Assembly: GCA_009840575.1 (NCBI GenBank)
Contig: VXNO01000151.1
Coordinates: 1 to 44,590, forward strand
Direction: 5' to 3'
Length of the DNA stretch: 44,590 nucleotides
DNA from: Chloroflexota bacterium
GTDB lineage: Bacteria > Chloroflexota > Anaerolineae > Aggregatilineales > Phototrophicaceae
The notes beneath the pieces are model-generated. The model had not been told where the DNA came from. It ran no database searches and saw nothing but the letters and a program-made list of their open reading frames with translations. The position numbers and the translations under genes were made by a program. This document shows, in pieces, positions 1 to 7,754 of the stretch (within the stretch, counting starts at the first letter, position 1; each line of letters opens with the position of its first letter).

Positions 1-5
1 GGCAA

Positions 6-23
6 GGGGATGGGGATGGGGGG
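6..23 (+). repeat. G-run cluster at the window edge
   Basis: Three runs of four to six G separated by AT lie at 6-9, 12-15 and 18-23. They look like one arm of the C/G-run palindromes seen elsewhere in the window; the rest may lie outside the window. Confidence 0.3.
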
Positions 24-52
24 CTTGGTTGCCATATCCACGTAACTAGCCA

Positions 53-171
53 GGGCAATCGCTTCAAAATGAAACCCTGCACAAAGGCAAGCCGTTTCGG
101 GCGAGTCACCGCCTCGCCCCTACACCAAATCTCTGTGCCTCTGTGGCAAATCTTTTTTGATGCGATTGCCC
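53..171. repeat. MITE-like intergenic element with terminal inverted repeats
   Basis: The ends are near-perfect 17-bp inverted repeats: GGGCAATCGCTTCAAAA at 53-69 and TTTTGATGCGATTGCCC at 155-171 (one mismatch). The interior holds a small palindrome (GGGCGAG, 7-nt gap, CTCGCCC, from 99) and a CTCTGTGCCTCTGTGGC tract. No reading frame is present. Parts of the same element recur near 2785, 22214, 23781, 39765 and 42335. It lies just downstream of the ABC ATPase stop on the minus strand. Confidence 0.7.
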
Positions 172-178
172 CGCTGAC

Positions 179-874
179 CTAACCTTGTTCCGCGCCATCA
201 GCGGAAATTATGCCATCTTCCAGCAGCAGCACGCGGTCCATGCGGTTTGCCAGCGAGCGATCATGGGTTACCAGCACGATGGTGGTGCCATTCTCCGCGC
301 GGATGCTATTGAGCGCAGCCATGACCGTTTCGCCTGATTCCGTATCCAGGTTGCCGGTCGGTTCGTCGGCTAGCAGGACAGGCGGGTCGTTGGCCAAGGC
401 GCGGGCGATTGCCACTCGCTGCTGCTGCCCGCCGCTTAGCTCGTTGGGTTTGTGATTAAAGCGATCGCCCAGCCCCAGCATGTCCAGCAGATCGCGGGCG
501 CGGCTGAAAGGCTGATGGCGGCGCATCTGGGCAAATTCAATCGGCAGCGCCACATTTTCCACCGCGGTCAAGGTGGGGATGAGGTTGAAGAACTGGAAGA
601 CGAAGCCGATCTTCTGGTTGCGGATGTCGGTAAGCTGGTTCTCATTCATACGCGAGATATCGACGCCATCAATTTCCACGCTGCCGGCGCTGGGGCTGTC
701 CAAGCCGCCGATGATGCCTAGCAAGGTGCTCTTGCCGCTGCCCGAAGGACCGATGATGCCGACCATTTCCTTGCGATGAATCTCCAGGTTGACGCCACGC
801 AGGGCATGCACGACATGCTCGCCCAATTTCAATTGGCGCGTTACATCGCGGGCACGGATGACAGGCTGCTGCAT
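179..874 (-). CDS. ABC transporter ATP-binding protein, LolD/MacB type
   Basis: This is a 231-residue nucleotide-binding subunit that would hydrolyse ATP at the inner face of the membrane for an FtsX/MacB-like permease. Walker A GPSGSGKST is at about 42-50, the Q-loop region FVFQFFNLIP at 91-100, the signature LSGGQQQR from 146, Walker B VLLADE at about 166-171, and the H-loop VTHD near 203. The LxDEPTGNLD form and full-length match point to the lipoprotein-export/MacB subfamily rather than to a nutrient importer, so it is not the missing ModC. The ATG has AAAGGA about 9 nt upstream. It follows RNase J by 26 nt on the same strand and is probably cotranscribed. No permease gene follows before the window edge; the next bases are a repeat element. 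The substrate is unknown. Confidence 0.93.
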   Translation of the reverse strand: MQQPVIRARDVTRQLKLGEHVVHALRGVNLEIHRKEMVGIIGPSGSGKSTLLGIIGGLDSPSAGSVEIDGVDISRMNENQLTDIRNQKIGFVFQFFNLIPTLTAVENVALPIEFAQMRRHQPFSRARDLLDMLGLGDRFNHKPNELSGGQQQRVAIARALANDPPVLLADEPTGNLDTESGETVMAALNSIRAENGTTIVLVTHDRSLANRMDRVLLLEDGIISADGAEQG

Positions 875-900
875 AGACGTGTTTCCTTTGGGGGCGGCGG

Positions 901-2559
901 CTAGACTTCGTTGACGATGCTGAAGATCATCGGGCGGCGTTTGGTTTCATTGTAGATCAGCTTGCTGAGGCTATCTTCGACCAGGTTTTGGCGGTTGCCA
1001 TTCATGCGCTGGTTGCTGTTGACGACGCGCGTAACTTTGTCGCGGATATTATCCAGGAAGTCTTCGGCGTCTTTCAAGTAGACGAATCCGCGCGATACGA
1101 TGCGCGGCTGCTCCAGCAATTTGCCGCTGCGCCGGTCGACGTTCACGCTGACCAGCACAAAGCCGTCTTGCGCGAGGATCTCGCGGTCGCGGATGACGGC
1201 GCGCCCAATATCGCCGACGCTGCTGCCATCGACGAAGACATAGCCGCCCGGCTGCCGCTCGCCCACGCGGACGCCACGCCCGTCCAGCTCGATGGTCGTA
1301 CCATTTTCGATGATTGTTACCTTATCCGGCGGCATGCCATTATCGACCGCCAGCTTGGCATGCAGATGCAAGTGGCGGACCTCGCCATGCACCGGGATGA
1401 GCCGCTTGGGCTGCGTCAGGTTGAGCATCAGGCGCATTTCTTCCTGGCAGGCATGGCCGGACACATGCACGGATTCGATGGCGTCGTAGATGACATCAGC
1501 GCCGCGTTCGATGAGCCGGTTGATGGTGCGGTAGACCATCTCTTCGTTGCCGGGGATGGGGTGCGATGAGAAGATGATGGTATCGTCCCGGCGCACATCC
1601 AGTTGGCGATGCCGCCCCGCCGCCAGCTTGCCCAAGACAGCCGATGGCTCCCCTTGCGAGCCCGTAACCATGAATACGATTTTGTGTGGTGGCAGTTGCT
1701 TGGCTTGGGCGACTGTGACCAGCATATCGTCGCCGACATCCAGATAGCCGAGCTTGCGCGCGATCTTGGCGTATTCAGACATCGTGTAGCCAGTGATGCA
1801 GACTTTGCGTTTGTGGGCGCGCGCCGCATTGACAACCTGCTGCACCCGCGACATCAACGAGGCAAATGTAGCGACCATGATGCGGCCTTTCGCCTGCCGA
1901 AAGACGCGATCCAGCGCCGGCGCGATCACCGCTTCCGACTGCGTCCAGCCGGCTTTGTCGCTGTTGGTGCTATCCGCCAGCAGCAGCGCCACGCCCCGCT
2001 GCGCAAAACCAGCCAGCCGCGCATAGTCGGTCTTGCGCCCGTGCACCGGCGTATTGTCGAACTTGTAATCACCCGTATGCAGGACAATGCCAAACGGCGT
2101 GTTGATGCCATAGCCGACGCAATCGGGGATGCTGTGGCAGACATGGAAGCTCTCCAGCTTAAAGGGGCCAACCTGAATGGTATCGCCCGCGTCAAAGGTG
2201 TTGAGCGCCGCATTTTTCAGCAAGCGCGCGCTCTTGAGCTTGACTTGCAGCAAGCCGGCGGTTAGCGGCGTGGCGAATAGCGGCAGGCCCGGGAAGGCTT
2301 TAATTAGATGCGGGGTCGCGCCGATGTGGTCTTCGTGCCCATGCGTGAAGCAGACACCGTGCAGTTTGATGTCGTCGCGCTCTACTAACCAGCGGAAATC
2401 GGGGATGATGTAATCGACGCCGTGCATGTCGTTGGCGGGGAACATGATGCCGCAGTCGATGAGGAAGCCATCGCCGTTATATTCGAACAGGGTCATGTTC
2501 TTGCCAATCTCGCCCAAGCCGCCGATCGGCGTGATTTTGAATTTCTGTTTTCGTGCCAT
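901..2559 (-). CDS. rnj: Ribonuclease J
   Basis: This 552-residue metallo-beta-lactamase/beta-CASP ribonuclease has the 5'-to-3' exo- and endonucleolytic roles in mRNA decay and RNA maturation known for the family. The zinc motif THGHEDH lies at residues 72-78, the early PIGGLGEIGKN block and the GSQGEP and SGHA beta-CASP motifs are intact, and the C-terminal domain is complete, so the length is normal. I chose the ATG at 2559 because GGAG sits about 9 nt upstream and homology begins at MARKQKFKI; an in-frame ATG 33 codons upstream adds unrelated residues. The long leader (about 150 nt from a likely -10 box at 2723-2728) contains a perfect 19-bp palindrome. The ABC ATPase gene follows by 26 nt. 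Confidence 0.96.
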   Translation of the reverse strand: MARKQKFKITPIGGLGEIGKNMTLFEYNGDGFLIDCGIMFPANDMHGVDYIIPDFRWLVERDDIKLHGVCFTHGHEDHIGATPHLIKAFPGLPLFATPLTAGLLQVKLKSARLLKNAALNTFDAGDTIQVGPFKLESFHVCHSIPDCVGYGINTPFGIVLHTGDYKFDNTPVHGRKTDYARLAGFAQRGVALLLADSTNSDKAGWTQSEAVIAPALDRVFRQAKGRIMVATFASLMSRVQQVVNAARAHKRKVCITGYTMSEYAKIARKLGYLDVGDDMLVTVAQAKQLPPHKIVFMVTGSQGEPSAVLGKLAAGRHRQLDVRRDDTIIFSSHPIPGNEEMVYRTINRLIERGADVIYDAIESVHVSGHACQEEMRLMLNLTQPKRLIPVHGEVRHLHLHAKLAVDNGMPPDKVTIIENGTTIELDGRGVRVGERQPGGYVFVDGSSVGDIGRAVIRDREILAQDGFVLVSVNVDRRSGKLLEQPRIVSRGFVYLKDAEDFLDNIRDKVTRVVNSNQRMNGNRQNLVEDSLSKLIYNETKRRPMIFSIVNEV

Positions 2560-2679
2560 GTTGCTTTGCTCCAAATGGAAATTGCCCGTCAAGCAAGGCT
2601 GCGGGCTGCTGCGGGGGTTTATGGCGCTGCTGTAGAGAGGTTGATGAATGCTCCTCAATTATGCTGATGCGCTATTGCT

Positions 2680-2698
2680 CATGCCCGGCCCGGGCATG
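2680..2698. promoter_or_regulatory. Perfect 19-bp palindrome in the rnj leader
   Basis: CATGCCCGG and CCGGGCATG flank a single central C. A TTGACA hexamer on the minus strand (2702 to 2697) overlaps its edge, and the GCTACACT box (2723-2730) lies 25 bp upstream. It could be a dimer operator or, in the RNA, a strong hairpin upstream of the rnj start codon. Confidence 0.5.
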
Positions 2699-2722
2699 TC
2701 AAGGTCTGTGTCAAGTTGAGGC

Positions 2723-2731
2723 AGTGTAGCA
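2723..2731 (-). promoter_or_regulatory. Extended -10 box for rnj
   Basis: The minus strand reads TGCTACACT, an extended -10 (TG-n-TACACT) identical to boxes before 25469 and 34131. No good -35 is visible. Transcription from here would give a leader of about 155 nt. Confidence 0.45.
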
Positions 2732-2784
2732 GATACTAGCGGGCTGGTATAGGCGCAGTTTTTTTCACTAGAAAGCAACTTGCA

Positions 2785-2848
2785 GGGCAATCACATCAAA
2801 ATTATTCGCCCCAGAGGCGAGGCGCTGACTCGCCCGAAACCACTTCCT
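2785..2848 (-). repeat. Partial MITE-like element
   Basis: One terminal repeat, GGGCAATCACATCAAAA, is at 2785-2801, followed by an interior (GAGGCG to CTCGCCCG) matching the element at 53-171 in reverse orientation. The other end is not recognisable. Confidence 0.5.
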
Positions 2849-2930
2849 TCTTGGTGTATTCGGTGGTTAAACATTTGACGCGCTTGACATGTTGCATAGT
2901 TAATATGCCTGTTTTATGCGGTGGCGCTTA

Positions 2931-2939
2931 TGCTATAAT
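2931..2939 (+). promoter_or_regulatory. Extended -10 promoter of icd
   Basis: TGCTATAAT gives a perfect TATAAT at 2934-2939 with the upstream TG extension. A TTGACA at 2884-2889 is too far away to be its -35. The leader to the icd ATG would be about 40 nt. Confidence 0.6.
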
Positions 2940-2985
2940 GCCGCGCATTGTCTTTCAGAGCCGACAAACAGGAGGCGCGCTCGCC

Positions 2986-4242
2986 ATGGCTTACGACAAG
3001 ATCACAGTGCCCGCAAGCGGGGAAAAGATCCGCTTCGTCAATGGGGTGATGCAGGTGCCGGACAACCCTATTCTGCTTTTCATTGAGGGCGATGGCATCG
3101 GCTACGACATCATGACCGCCAGCAAGCGCATCTGGGATGCAGCTGTGGAGAAAGCCTATGGCGGCGCGCGGCAGATCAGTTGGATGGAAGTCTACGCGGG
3201 CGAAAAAGCGGCTGGCGTATACGCGGGCGATTATATGCCCGAAGAAACTTTTGAGGCTTTCCGCGAATACAAGGTCGGCATCAAAGGTCCTTTGACAACG
3301 CCCGTTGGCGGCGGCTTCCGCAGCTTGAATGTAACCTTGCGCCAGGTGCTCGATCTGTATAGCTGCGTGCGCCCGGTGCGCTGGTATAGGGGCGTTCCCA
3401 GCCCGCTCAAGCAGCCGCAAGATGTCGATGTCGTCATCTTCCGCGAAAATACCGAAGACACCTATGCCGGCATCGAGTTTGAGTCGGGAACGCCAGAAAA
3501 TGCCAAGTTAGCCAAGTTCCTGCGCGAAGAGATGAACGCGGACAATTTCTTTGCAGACGCGGGGCTAGGCATCAAGCCCATCAGCCCCTTCGGCAGCAAA
3601 CGGCTCATCCGCGCCGCCATCCAGTATGCCATCGACCGTGGGCGCAGCAGCGTAACCCTGGTGCACAAAGGCAATATCCAAAAGTTCACCGAAGGCGCAT
3701 TCCAGAAGTGGGGCTACGAGCTGGCCGCCGAGGAATTCCCCGAAGAGACGATTTCCTGGGACGAGGTAGCAGCCAGACATGGTGGCGAGGTGCCCGCGGG
3801 CAAAATCCTGGTGCAGGATACCATCGCCGATATCATGTTCCAAAAGATGCTGCTGCGTCCGCGCGAGCATGATGTGATCGCCACCACTAACCTGAATGGC
3901 GACTACCTGAGCGATGCGCTGGCGGCGGAAGTAGGCGGCGTCGGCATCGCGCCGGGCGCTAACATCGGCGACGAGATCGCGCTCTTCGAAGCCACGCACG
4001 GCACCGCGCCCAAATATACCAACCTGGATATGGTCAACCCTGGCTCGCTGCTCTTCAGCGGCGTCATGATGCTGGAGCACCTGGACTGGTTCGAGGCGGC
4101 GCAGCTCATCACCAGCGCCTACGAGAAGACCATCGACCAGCGCTATGTAACTTACGACTTCGCGCGGCAGATGGAAAATGCCACCAAAGTGCCAACCAGC
4201 GAATTCGCCACGCGCATCATCGAGAATATGGACGGAGCTTAA
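2986..4242 (+). CDS. icd: NADP-type isocitrate dehydrogenase
   Basis: This 418-residue TCA-cycle enzyme oxidises and decarboxylates isocitrate to 2-oxoglutarate. It aligns end to end with the E. coli Icd type: EGDGIG near the start, [17 protein letters not shown] (substrate loop with the regulatory Ser), [37 protein letters not shown] and GTAPKY. The ATG at 2986 has AGGAGG about 9 nt upstream and starts at MAYDKITVP; an upstream in-frame ATG would add 45 unrelated residues overlapping the promoter. It is transcribed alone from an extended -10 promoter. Its stop codon overlaps the tail of a decayed methyltransferase copy on the other strand by 4 bp. Nothing essential appears to be missing. NADP rather than NAD use is inferred from the E. 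coli-like subfamily. Confidence 0.96.
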   Translation: MAYDKITVPASGEKIRFVNGVMQVPDNPILLFIEGDGIGYDIMTASKRIWDAAVEKAYGGARQISWMEVYAGEKAAGVYAGDYMPEETFEAFREYKVGIKGPLTTPVGGGFRSLNVTLRQVLDLYSCVRPVRWYRGVPSPLKQPQDVDVVIFRENTEDTYAGIEFESGTPENAKLAKFLREEMNADNFFADAGLGIKPISPFGSKRLIRAAIQYAIDRGRSSVTLVHKGNIQKFTEGAFQKWGYELAAEEFPEETISWDEVAARHGGEVPAGKILVQDTIADIMFQKMLLRPREHDVIATTNLNGDYLSDALAAEVGGVGIAPGANIGDEIALFEATHGTAPKYTNLDMVNPGSLLFSGVMMLEHLDWFEAAQLITSAYEKTIDQRYVTYDFARQMENATKVPTSEFATRIIENMDGA

Positions 4243-4822
4243 GCGCGTCCGACGAGCCGCTTTGCCACAGAACGCGGCGTGAGACGCCGGCGGCGGATGT
4301 GGCGAGGCGGCTGCGGAGCTTTGGACATCTGGGCGAGCTTGCGCATCATCGCCAGCCCGGTACTGCGATAATGGATTTCCAACAGCAAGTCGTCTTTGTT
4401 AGCATAGAAAAAGTCCATTATCACTTGCCTGATTGCGCGCCAGGCAAGCTCTTGATTGGCGTTGTCTTTGCGTTGTCCACGCAGATAAGGGCCTGGATCC
4501 ACATCATCAAAAGCCAACCAGCCACCTTGCCGCACCTTGGGATACCAGAGCATAATCAAATCCGCTACATGCCGCGCGGAATGCAGGCTGTCGATGTAGA
4601 TGAGGTCGATGCCATCGCGCAGGATAGGCGCTCTTCGCAAGCATCCGCAATCACACCTGTAGACCAGCCTTTGTTCACGCCGCATTCCAAGATCACCGGC
4701 GCTGTCATCTGGCTGACTGCTCGGTGCAGAACCATCAACTGTGTCGGCACTTTGCCAAAGACTCCGCCTTCTCCAGCCGCGGCAAAGACCGACTGCAAAT
4801 CATAGTGCCTGGTTTCGACCAT
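4239..4822 (-). pseudogene. Decayed tandem copy of the SAM methyltransferase-like gene
   Basis: Two frames together align with the intact neighbour at 4857-5558. The N-terminal part (from MVETRHYDLQSV, including the motif LECGVNKG) reads in one frame down to about 4650. The C-terminal part (from about LRDGIDLIYIDS to the end) reads in another. The copy is 118 bp shorter than the intact gene because a central piece was lost between GGRLVSLD and the residues just before FLKQGIDL; 118 is not a multiple of three, hence the frameshift. The C-terminal tails have the same length. The copies have diverged clearly except for the first 12 codons, which are identical at the DNA level. Separate translation of the C-terminal piece from a downstream start is possible but seems unlikely. 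Confidence 0.85.
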
Positions 4823-4856
4823 GTAGCCCTCATCTCGCTGGGCGAATCATTTCAAT

Positions 4857-5558
4857 TCAATTGCGACCGCGCAGACGTCTGGCTAGCGAATAGAAGCTGA
4901 CGCGCCGGGCTTTCAGGCGCCGCGGCGGATTTGGCGGCTTGGACATAGACGCGAGTTTCTGCATGATAGCCATGCCTTTGTCGCCGAGATGGTATTCCAG
5001 CAGCAAGTCGTCTTCGTTGGCATAGAAGAAATCCTGGACGAGCTGCCAGATATCGCGCCAAACGATTTCGCTGTCTCGATTGTCTTCGGGTTGACCACGC
5101 ATGTAGGGAGTGGGGTCGACATCATGGAATGCCAGCCAACCCGACTGCCGAACATAGGGATACCATAGCTCTAGCTGGCGGCGCACATGGCGAACCGCAT
5201 GCCAGCTATCGATGAAGACGAGGTCAATGCCTTGTTTCAAGAACGGCGCTTCGTGCAGGATCCGTTCTTGATCGGTGTCGTCAGTTTGAATGAATGTCCA
5301 GCAATCGGACTGTATGGCGGCCGAGCAGTCGGCGATATCCAGCGAAACCAGCCGCCCGCCCGTCCGCTCACAAGCATCCGCCAGCACGCCAGAAGAAAAG
5401 CCTTTGTGCACGCCACATTCCAGCACAATTGGCGGCACCTCGAGGCTGCAAATACGGCGATGCAACTCCATCAGCTGAGTCGCGTGTTTGCCGAATGCGC
5501 CGGGCCCGCCAGCAGCAGCGAATACCGACTGCAAATCATAGTGCCTGGTTTCGACCAT
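4857..5558 (-). CDS. Class I SAM-dependent methyltransferase-like protein
   Basis: This 233-residue cytosolic protein has a Rossmann-type methyltransferase core. The SAM-binding loop LECGVHKGFSSG lies at about 69-80, an acidic motif II-like strand LVSLDIAD at about 90-97, and IDLVFIDSWHAVRHV with GWLAFHDVDP after it. The fold resembles the Methyltransf_24/CmcI-like group, often linked to sugar or secondary-metabolite modification; the substrate cannot be told. The ATG has AAGGAG about 7 nt upstream and a TATACT box at 5591-5596. A damaged tandem paralogue lies 34 bp downstream. The C-terminus is basic (RLKARR to RRLRGRN). The function is assigned from fold motifs only. Confidence 0.8.
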   Translation of the reverse strand: MVETRHYDLQSVFAAAGGPGAFGKHATQLMELHRRICSLEVPPIVLECGVHKGFSSGVLADACERTGGRLVSLDIADCSAAIQSDCWTFIQTDDTDQERILHEAPFLKQGIDLVFIDSWHAVRHVRRQLELWYPYVRQSGWLAFHDVDPTPYMRGQPEDNRDSEIVWRDIWQLVQDFFYANEDDLLLEYHLGDKGMAIMQKLASMSKPPNPPRRLKARRVSFYSLARRLRGRN

Positions 5559-5590
5559 GGCGTCTCCTTCGCGGCGGCTACATAGGCTGT

Positions 5591-5600
5591 AGTATAGCCC
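5591..5600 (-). promoter_or_regulatory. -10 box for the methyltransferase-like gene
   Basis: The minus strand reads GGGCTATACT, giving TATACT with the recurrent upstream GC. It lies about 33 nt from the ATG. Confidence 0.45.
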
Positions 5601-5642
5601 GAAACTTCTTCATCGATATTGGTTATCCAGGCTGTTCACCGG

Positions 5643-6476
5643 CTAGCGCGTCAGGCGGTCTTGCGCGCTGGCGAAGCGCTGCGATACGAAGAGCGCCGCC
5701 AAGGCAAGCGCAATCAGGATCAGCCCCGTCCAGATAGCGGCGTTGATATCGCGCTCGAAGACGCTGTAGACCAGCAGCGGCATAGTCTGCGTTTTGCCCT
5801 GCAAGTTGCCGGCGAAGAGGATGGTCGCGCCGAACTCGCCCAAAGCCCGCGCCCAGCTGAGGATCATGCCCGATGCCAGCGCTCGCCAGGCGATAGGCAA
5901 GGTTATATACCAGAACATCAGCCAGCCGTGAGCGCCATCCACGCGCGCCGCGTCTTCGATCTCCGCGGCGATGCTGGCAAAGCCGACTTGCGCCGAGCGG
6001 ATATAAAAAGGCGCGGAGATGAAAAATTGCGCCAGGATGACGGCGGCGATGCTGAAAGGGATGAGGATGCCAGCTTCCGCCAGCAGCGAGCCAACCAGTC
6101 CGCGCCGGCCAAAAGTCAGCAGCAGCGCCAAGCCCGCCACAGCCGGCGGCATCACAATCGGCAGCTCAATGAACAAACTGACAACCGTTTTGCCGCGGAA
6201 GGCATAGCGCGATAGCACGAATGCCAGCGGCGTGCCGAAGAGCGCAGCCAAACAAACGACGACAGCGGTCGAAGCGAAACTCAGCAGCACCGCCGAGCTG
6301 ATAACTGCGGAATCGGGCAGGTCGCGCCAGGCTTGTGATGCCAAGCCCTGCAGCAGCAGCACAAAAACCGGCGTCGCCAGCAGCAGGAAGGCAAATGCGC
6401 TGACGGCGTATAGCAGCAGCCTATCGGCTTTCAATCGGACTGGGGCAGCGCTTGGCTTGCGCTTGGGTATTTTCAT
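5643..6476 (-). CDS. modB: Molybdate ABC transporter permease ModB
   Basis: This is a 277-residue inner-membrane permease of the molybdate importer with about five to six hydrophobic segments. The permease coupling motif (EDAARVDGAHG followed by FWYITLP) and the ModB signature ALGEFGATI are visible near residues 165-215. I placed the start at ATG 6476 (MKIPKRKPS), because the longer in-frame extension lies wholly within modA. This start overlaps the 3' end of modA by 56 bp, so translation is probably coupled. The usual third gene, modC (ATPase), is not found downstream; the next gene is on the same strand but unrelated. The importer must use an ATPase encoded elsewhere. The molybdenum hydroxylase at 29709 is a plausible consumer of the metal. 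Confidence 0.9.
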   Translation of the reverse strand: MKIPKRKPSAAPVRLKADRLLLYAVSAFAFLLLATPVFVLLLQGLASQAWRDLPDSAVISSAVLLSFASTAVVVCLAALFGTPLAFVLSRYAFRGKTVVSLFIELPIVMPPAVAGLALLLTFGRRGLVGSLLAEAGILIPFSIAAVILAQFFISAPFYIRSAQVGFASIAAEIEDAARVDGAHGWLMFWYITLPIAWRALASGMILSWARALGEFGATILFAGNLQGKTQTMPLLVYSVFERDINAAIWTGLILIALALAALFVSQRFASAQDRLTR

Positions 6477-7305
6477 CGGCGAAAGAGGGTGGGACAGTCG
6501 GCAAATCGTTGGCTTCACTGAGCGGATCAGCCTCCAGTATAGCAGGCGGGCAGAAGCCATGTTCAGCCAGAATGTCACGCCCCGCATCGCTCAATACAAA
6601 GTCGATGAACGTCATCGCCAGGTCGAGATTCGCCGAATCCGCCAAAGGCGCGATGGGGTAAGCAGCCAATTGATTGTGCGCCGCGTCAATCTCGATGACC
6701 AGCAGTTGCTCGGCGACATCCCCCAGCGCATCGGTCTGGTAGACAATGCCGGCATCCGCCTCGCCCAGCGCCAGGCGCGCGACAACCTGGCGAACATTGC
6801 TCTCTTCGGAAGCCAAGTTGCGCCGGACGCGCCGGCTGAAGTCCGCGCCATACTCGCTAGCATAGGATTGCAGCATGGCATCGGTATACGCGCGGATGGG
6901 CGTGCCAGCGGCAGCCAGCACCAGCAAGTAGCCTTCGTCCGCCAGGTCACGGGGGGATTTGATGCCGGCGGGATTATCGACTGGCAGAGCCAAAACCAGT
7001 TGATTATGCGCGAAGCTGCGCGCGGTTTCGCCGTCTACCCGTCCGTCCGCCACCACCAGTTCGAGTTGTTTCTCGTTAGCGCTGGCGAAGATATCGGCGG
7101 GAGCGCCGGCGATAATCTGCGCCGCCAGGCTGGATGAGCTGGCAAAGTTGAGCTGCAGCGAGACGCCCGGCTGCTGCGCTTCGAATGCGGTCGCTAGTGA
7201 TTCAAAGGCATCGGTCAGGGAGGTCGCCGCGAAGATAGTCAGGCCGGCCTGCGCGCTGACGAGGGGAATGCACAGCAACGAGAGCATCAGCGGCAAGAGG
7301 CGCAT
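6421..7305 (-). CDS. modA: Molybdate-binding protein ModA
   Basis: This 294-residue extracellular binding protein would deliver molybdate or tungstate to ModB. It begins with a typical signal peptide (MRLLPLMLSLLCIPLVSAQA, about 20 residues) and continues with IFAATSLTDAF, FASSSSLAAQI and GAPADIFASAN, the ModA family blocks that form the oxyanion pocket. YQTDAL and AYPIAP follow in the second lobe. The C-terminus has about 35 residues beyond the usual end (ADPLSEANDL onward), encoded in the part overlapping modB. The start is set by the signal peptide; the ribosome binding site is weak (AAAGA), and a CACAGAGGCGCAGAAG repeat fragment sits directly upstream. Upstream in-frame codons read through repeat DNA and are not believed. 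Confidence 0.9.
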   Translation of the reverse strand: MRLLPLMLSLLCIPLVSAQAGLTIFAATSLTDAFESLATAFEAQQPGVSLQLNFASSSSLAAQIIAGAPADIFASANEKQLELVVADGRVDGETARSFAHNQLVLALPVDNPAGIKSPRDLADEGYLLVLAAAGTPIRAYTDAMLQSYASEYGADFSRRVRRNLASEESNVRQVVARLALGEADAGIVYQTDALGDVAEQLLVIEIDAAHNQLAAYPIAPLADSANLDLAMTFIDFVLSDAGRDILAEHGFCPPAILEADPLSEANDLPTVPPSFADENTQAQAKRCPSPIESR

Positions 7306-7429
7306 AAAATCTTTGCCACAGAGGCGCAGAAGTAGAACAAAGTAAGTAATGCCAAAAATAGAGGAGTGATGTACGGCTCGCTTGATACTAGGAATTGATT
7401 GCCGCTTAATCAGCCCACCCCGCCCCTGG

Positions 7430-7455
7430 CCCCTCCCCGAAGCATTGGGGAGGGG
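7430..7455. repeat. G/C-run palindrome
   Basis: CCCCTCCCC, an 8-nt loop, then GGGGAGGGG: a perfect 9-bp hairpin. No T tract follows, so it is unlikely to be an intrinsic terminator. Confidence 0.7.
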
Positions 7456-7520
7456 AGCTAAGGCAGGCGGAATCGCGATTCTATATGGGTTTCGATGTCT
7501 ATACGAATGCGCGGCGAAAC

Positions 7521-7560
7521 CTTCCCCCCATTGATATGGGGGGTCCGAGGGGGGTAGACC
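7521..7560 (+). repeat. Palindromic repeat, CTTCCCCCC family
   Basis: CCCCCCAT and ATGGGGGG (7524-7531, 7536-7543) flank a 4-nt loop, followed by a TCCGAGGGGGGTAGACC tail. Hairpin and tail match the elements at 31563-31603 (inside a gene) and 43089-43125. Confidence 0.7.
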
Positions 7561-7754
7561 ACTAGCGGCAAATCTTACAATTTCCATTCGCGCGACTTAC
7601 TTTGTCTTACTGAGACACGGAGAAATCCTAGGGATTAATTTCCGCTACTGCTAGCGGCTGCTTCTCACGCAGCATAATATGCCAAGCCACCTATATTGCA
7701 AGCCCGCGAGAATCGGCTACTGTAGAGATAGCGGCAGGCGAGGAAAGCAGGGAT

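Larger units (their letters stand above)
2560..2985. other. Divergent intergenic region between rnj and icd
   Basis: This 426-bp gap contains no gene that I can support. It holds the rnj promoter and leader with a 19-bp palindrome (2680-2698), a partial MITE-like element (2785-2848), and the icd promoter (2931-2939) with its ribosome binding site AGGAGG near 2970. Confidence 0.7.
7306..7754. other. Repeat-rich intergenic region
   Basis: This 449-bp gap has no credible gene. It contains a CACAGAGGCGCAGAAG repeat fragment (about 7312-7330), two strong G/C-run palindromes (7430-7455 and 7524-7543 with its flank to 7560), and AT-richer DNA before the 7755 gene. Confidence 0.7.

Noticed and set aside
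179..874. ModC, the missing molybdate ATPase
   Set aside because: Length and sequence are of the LolD/MacB type, and it lacks the C-terminal molybdate-binding extension of ModC.
7430..7455. Intrinsic terminator
   Set aside because: The stem is strong but no T tract follows on either strand; it fits the repeat family instead. The same reasoning was applied to 11083-11116.
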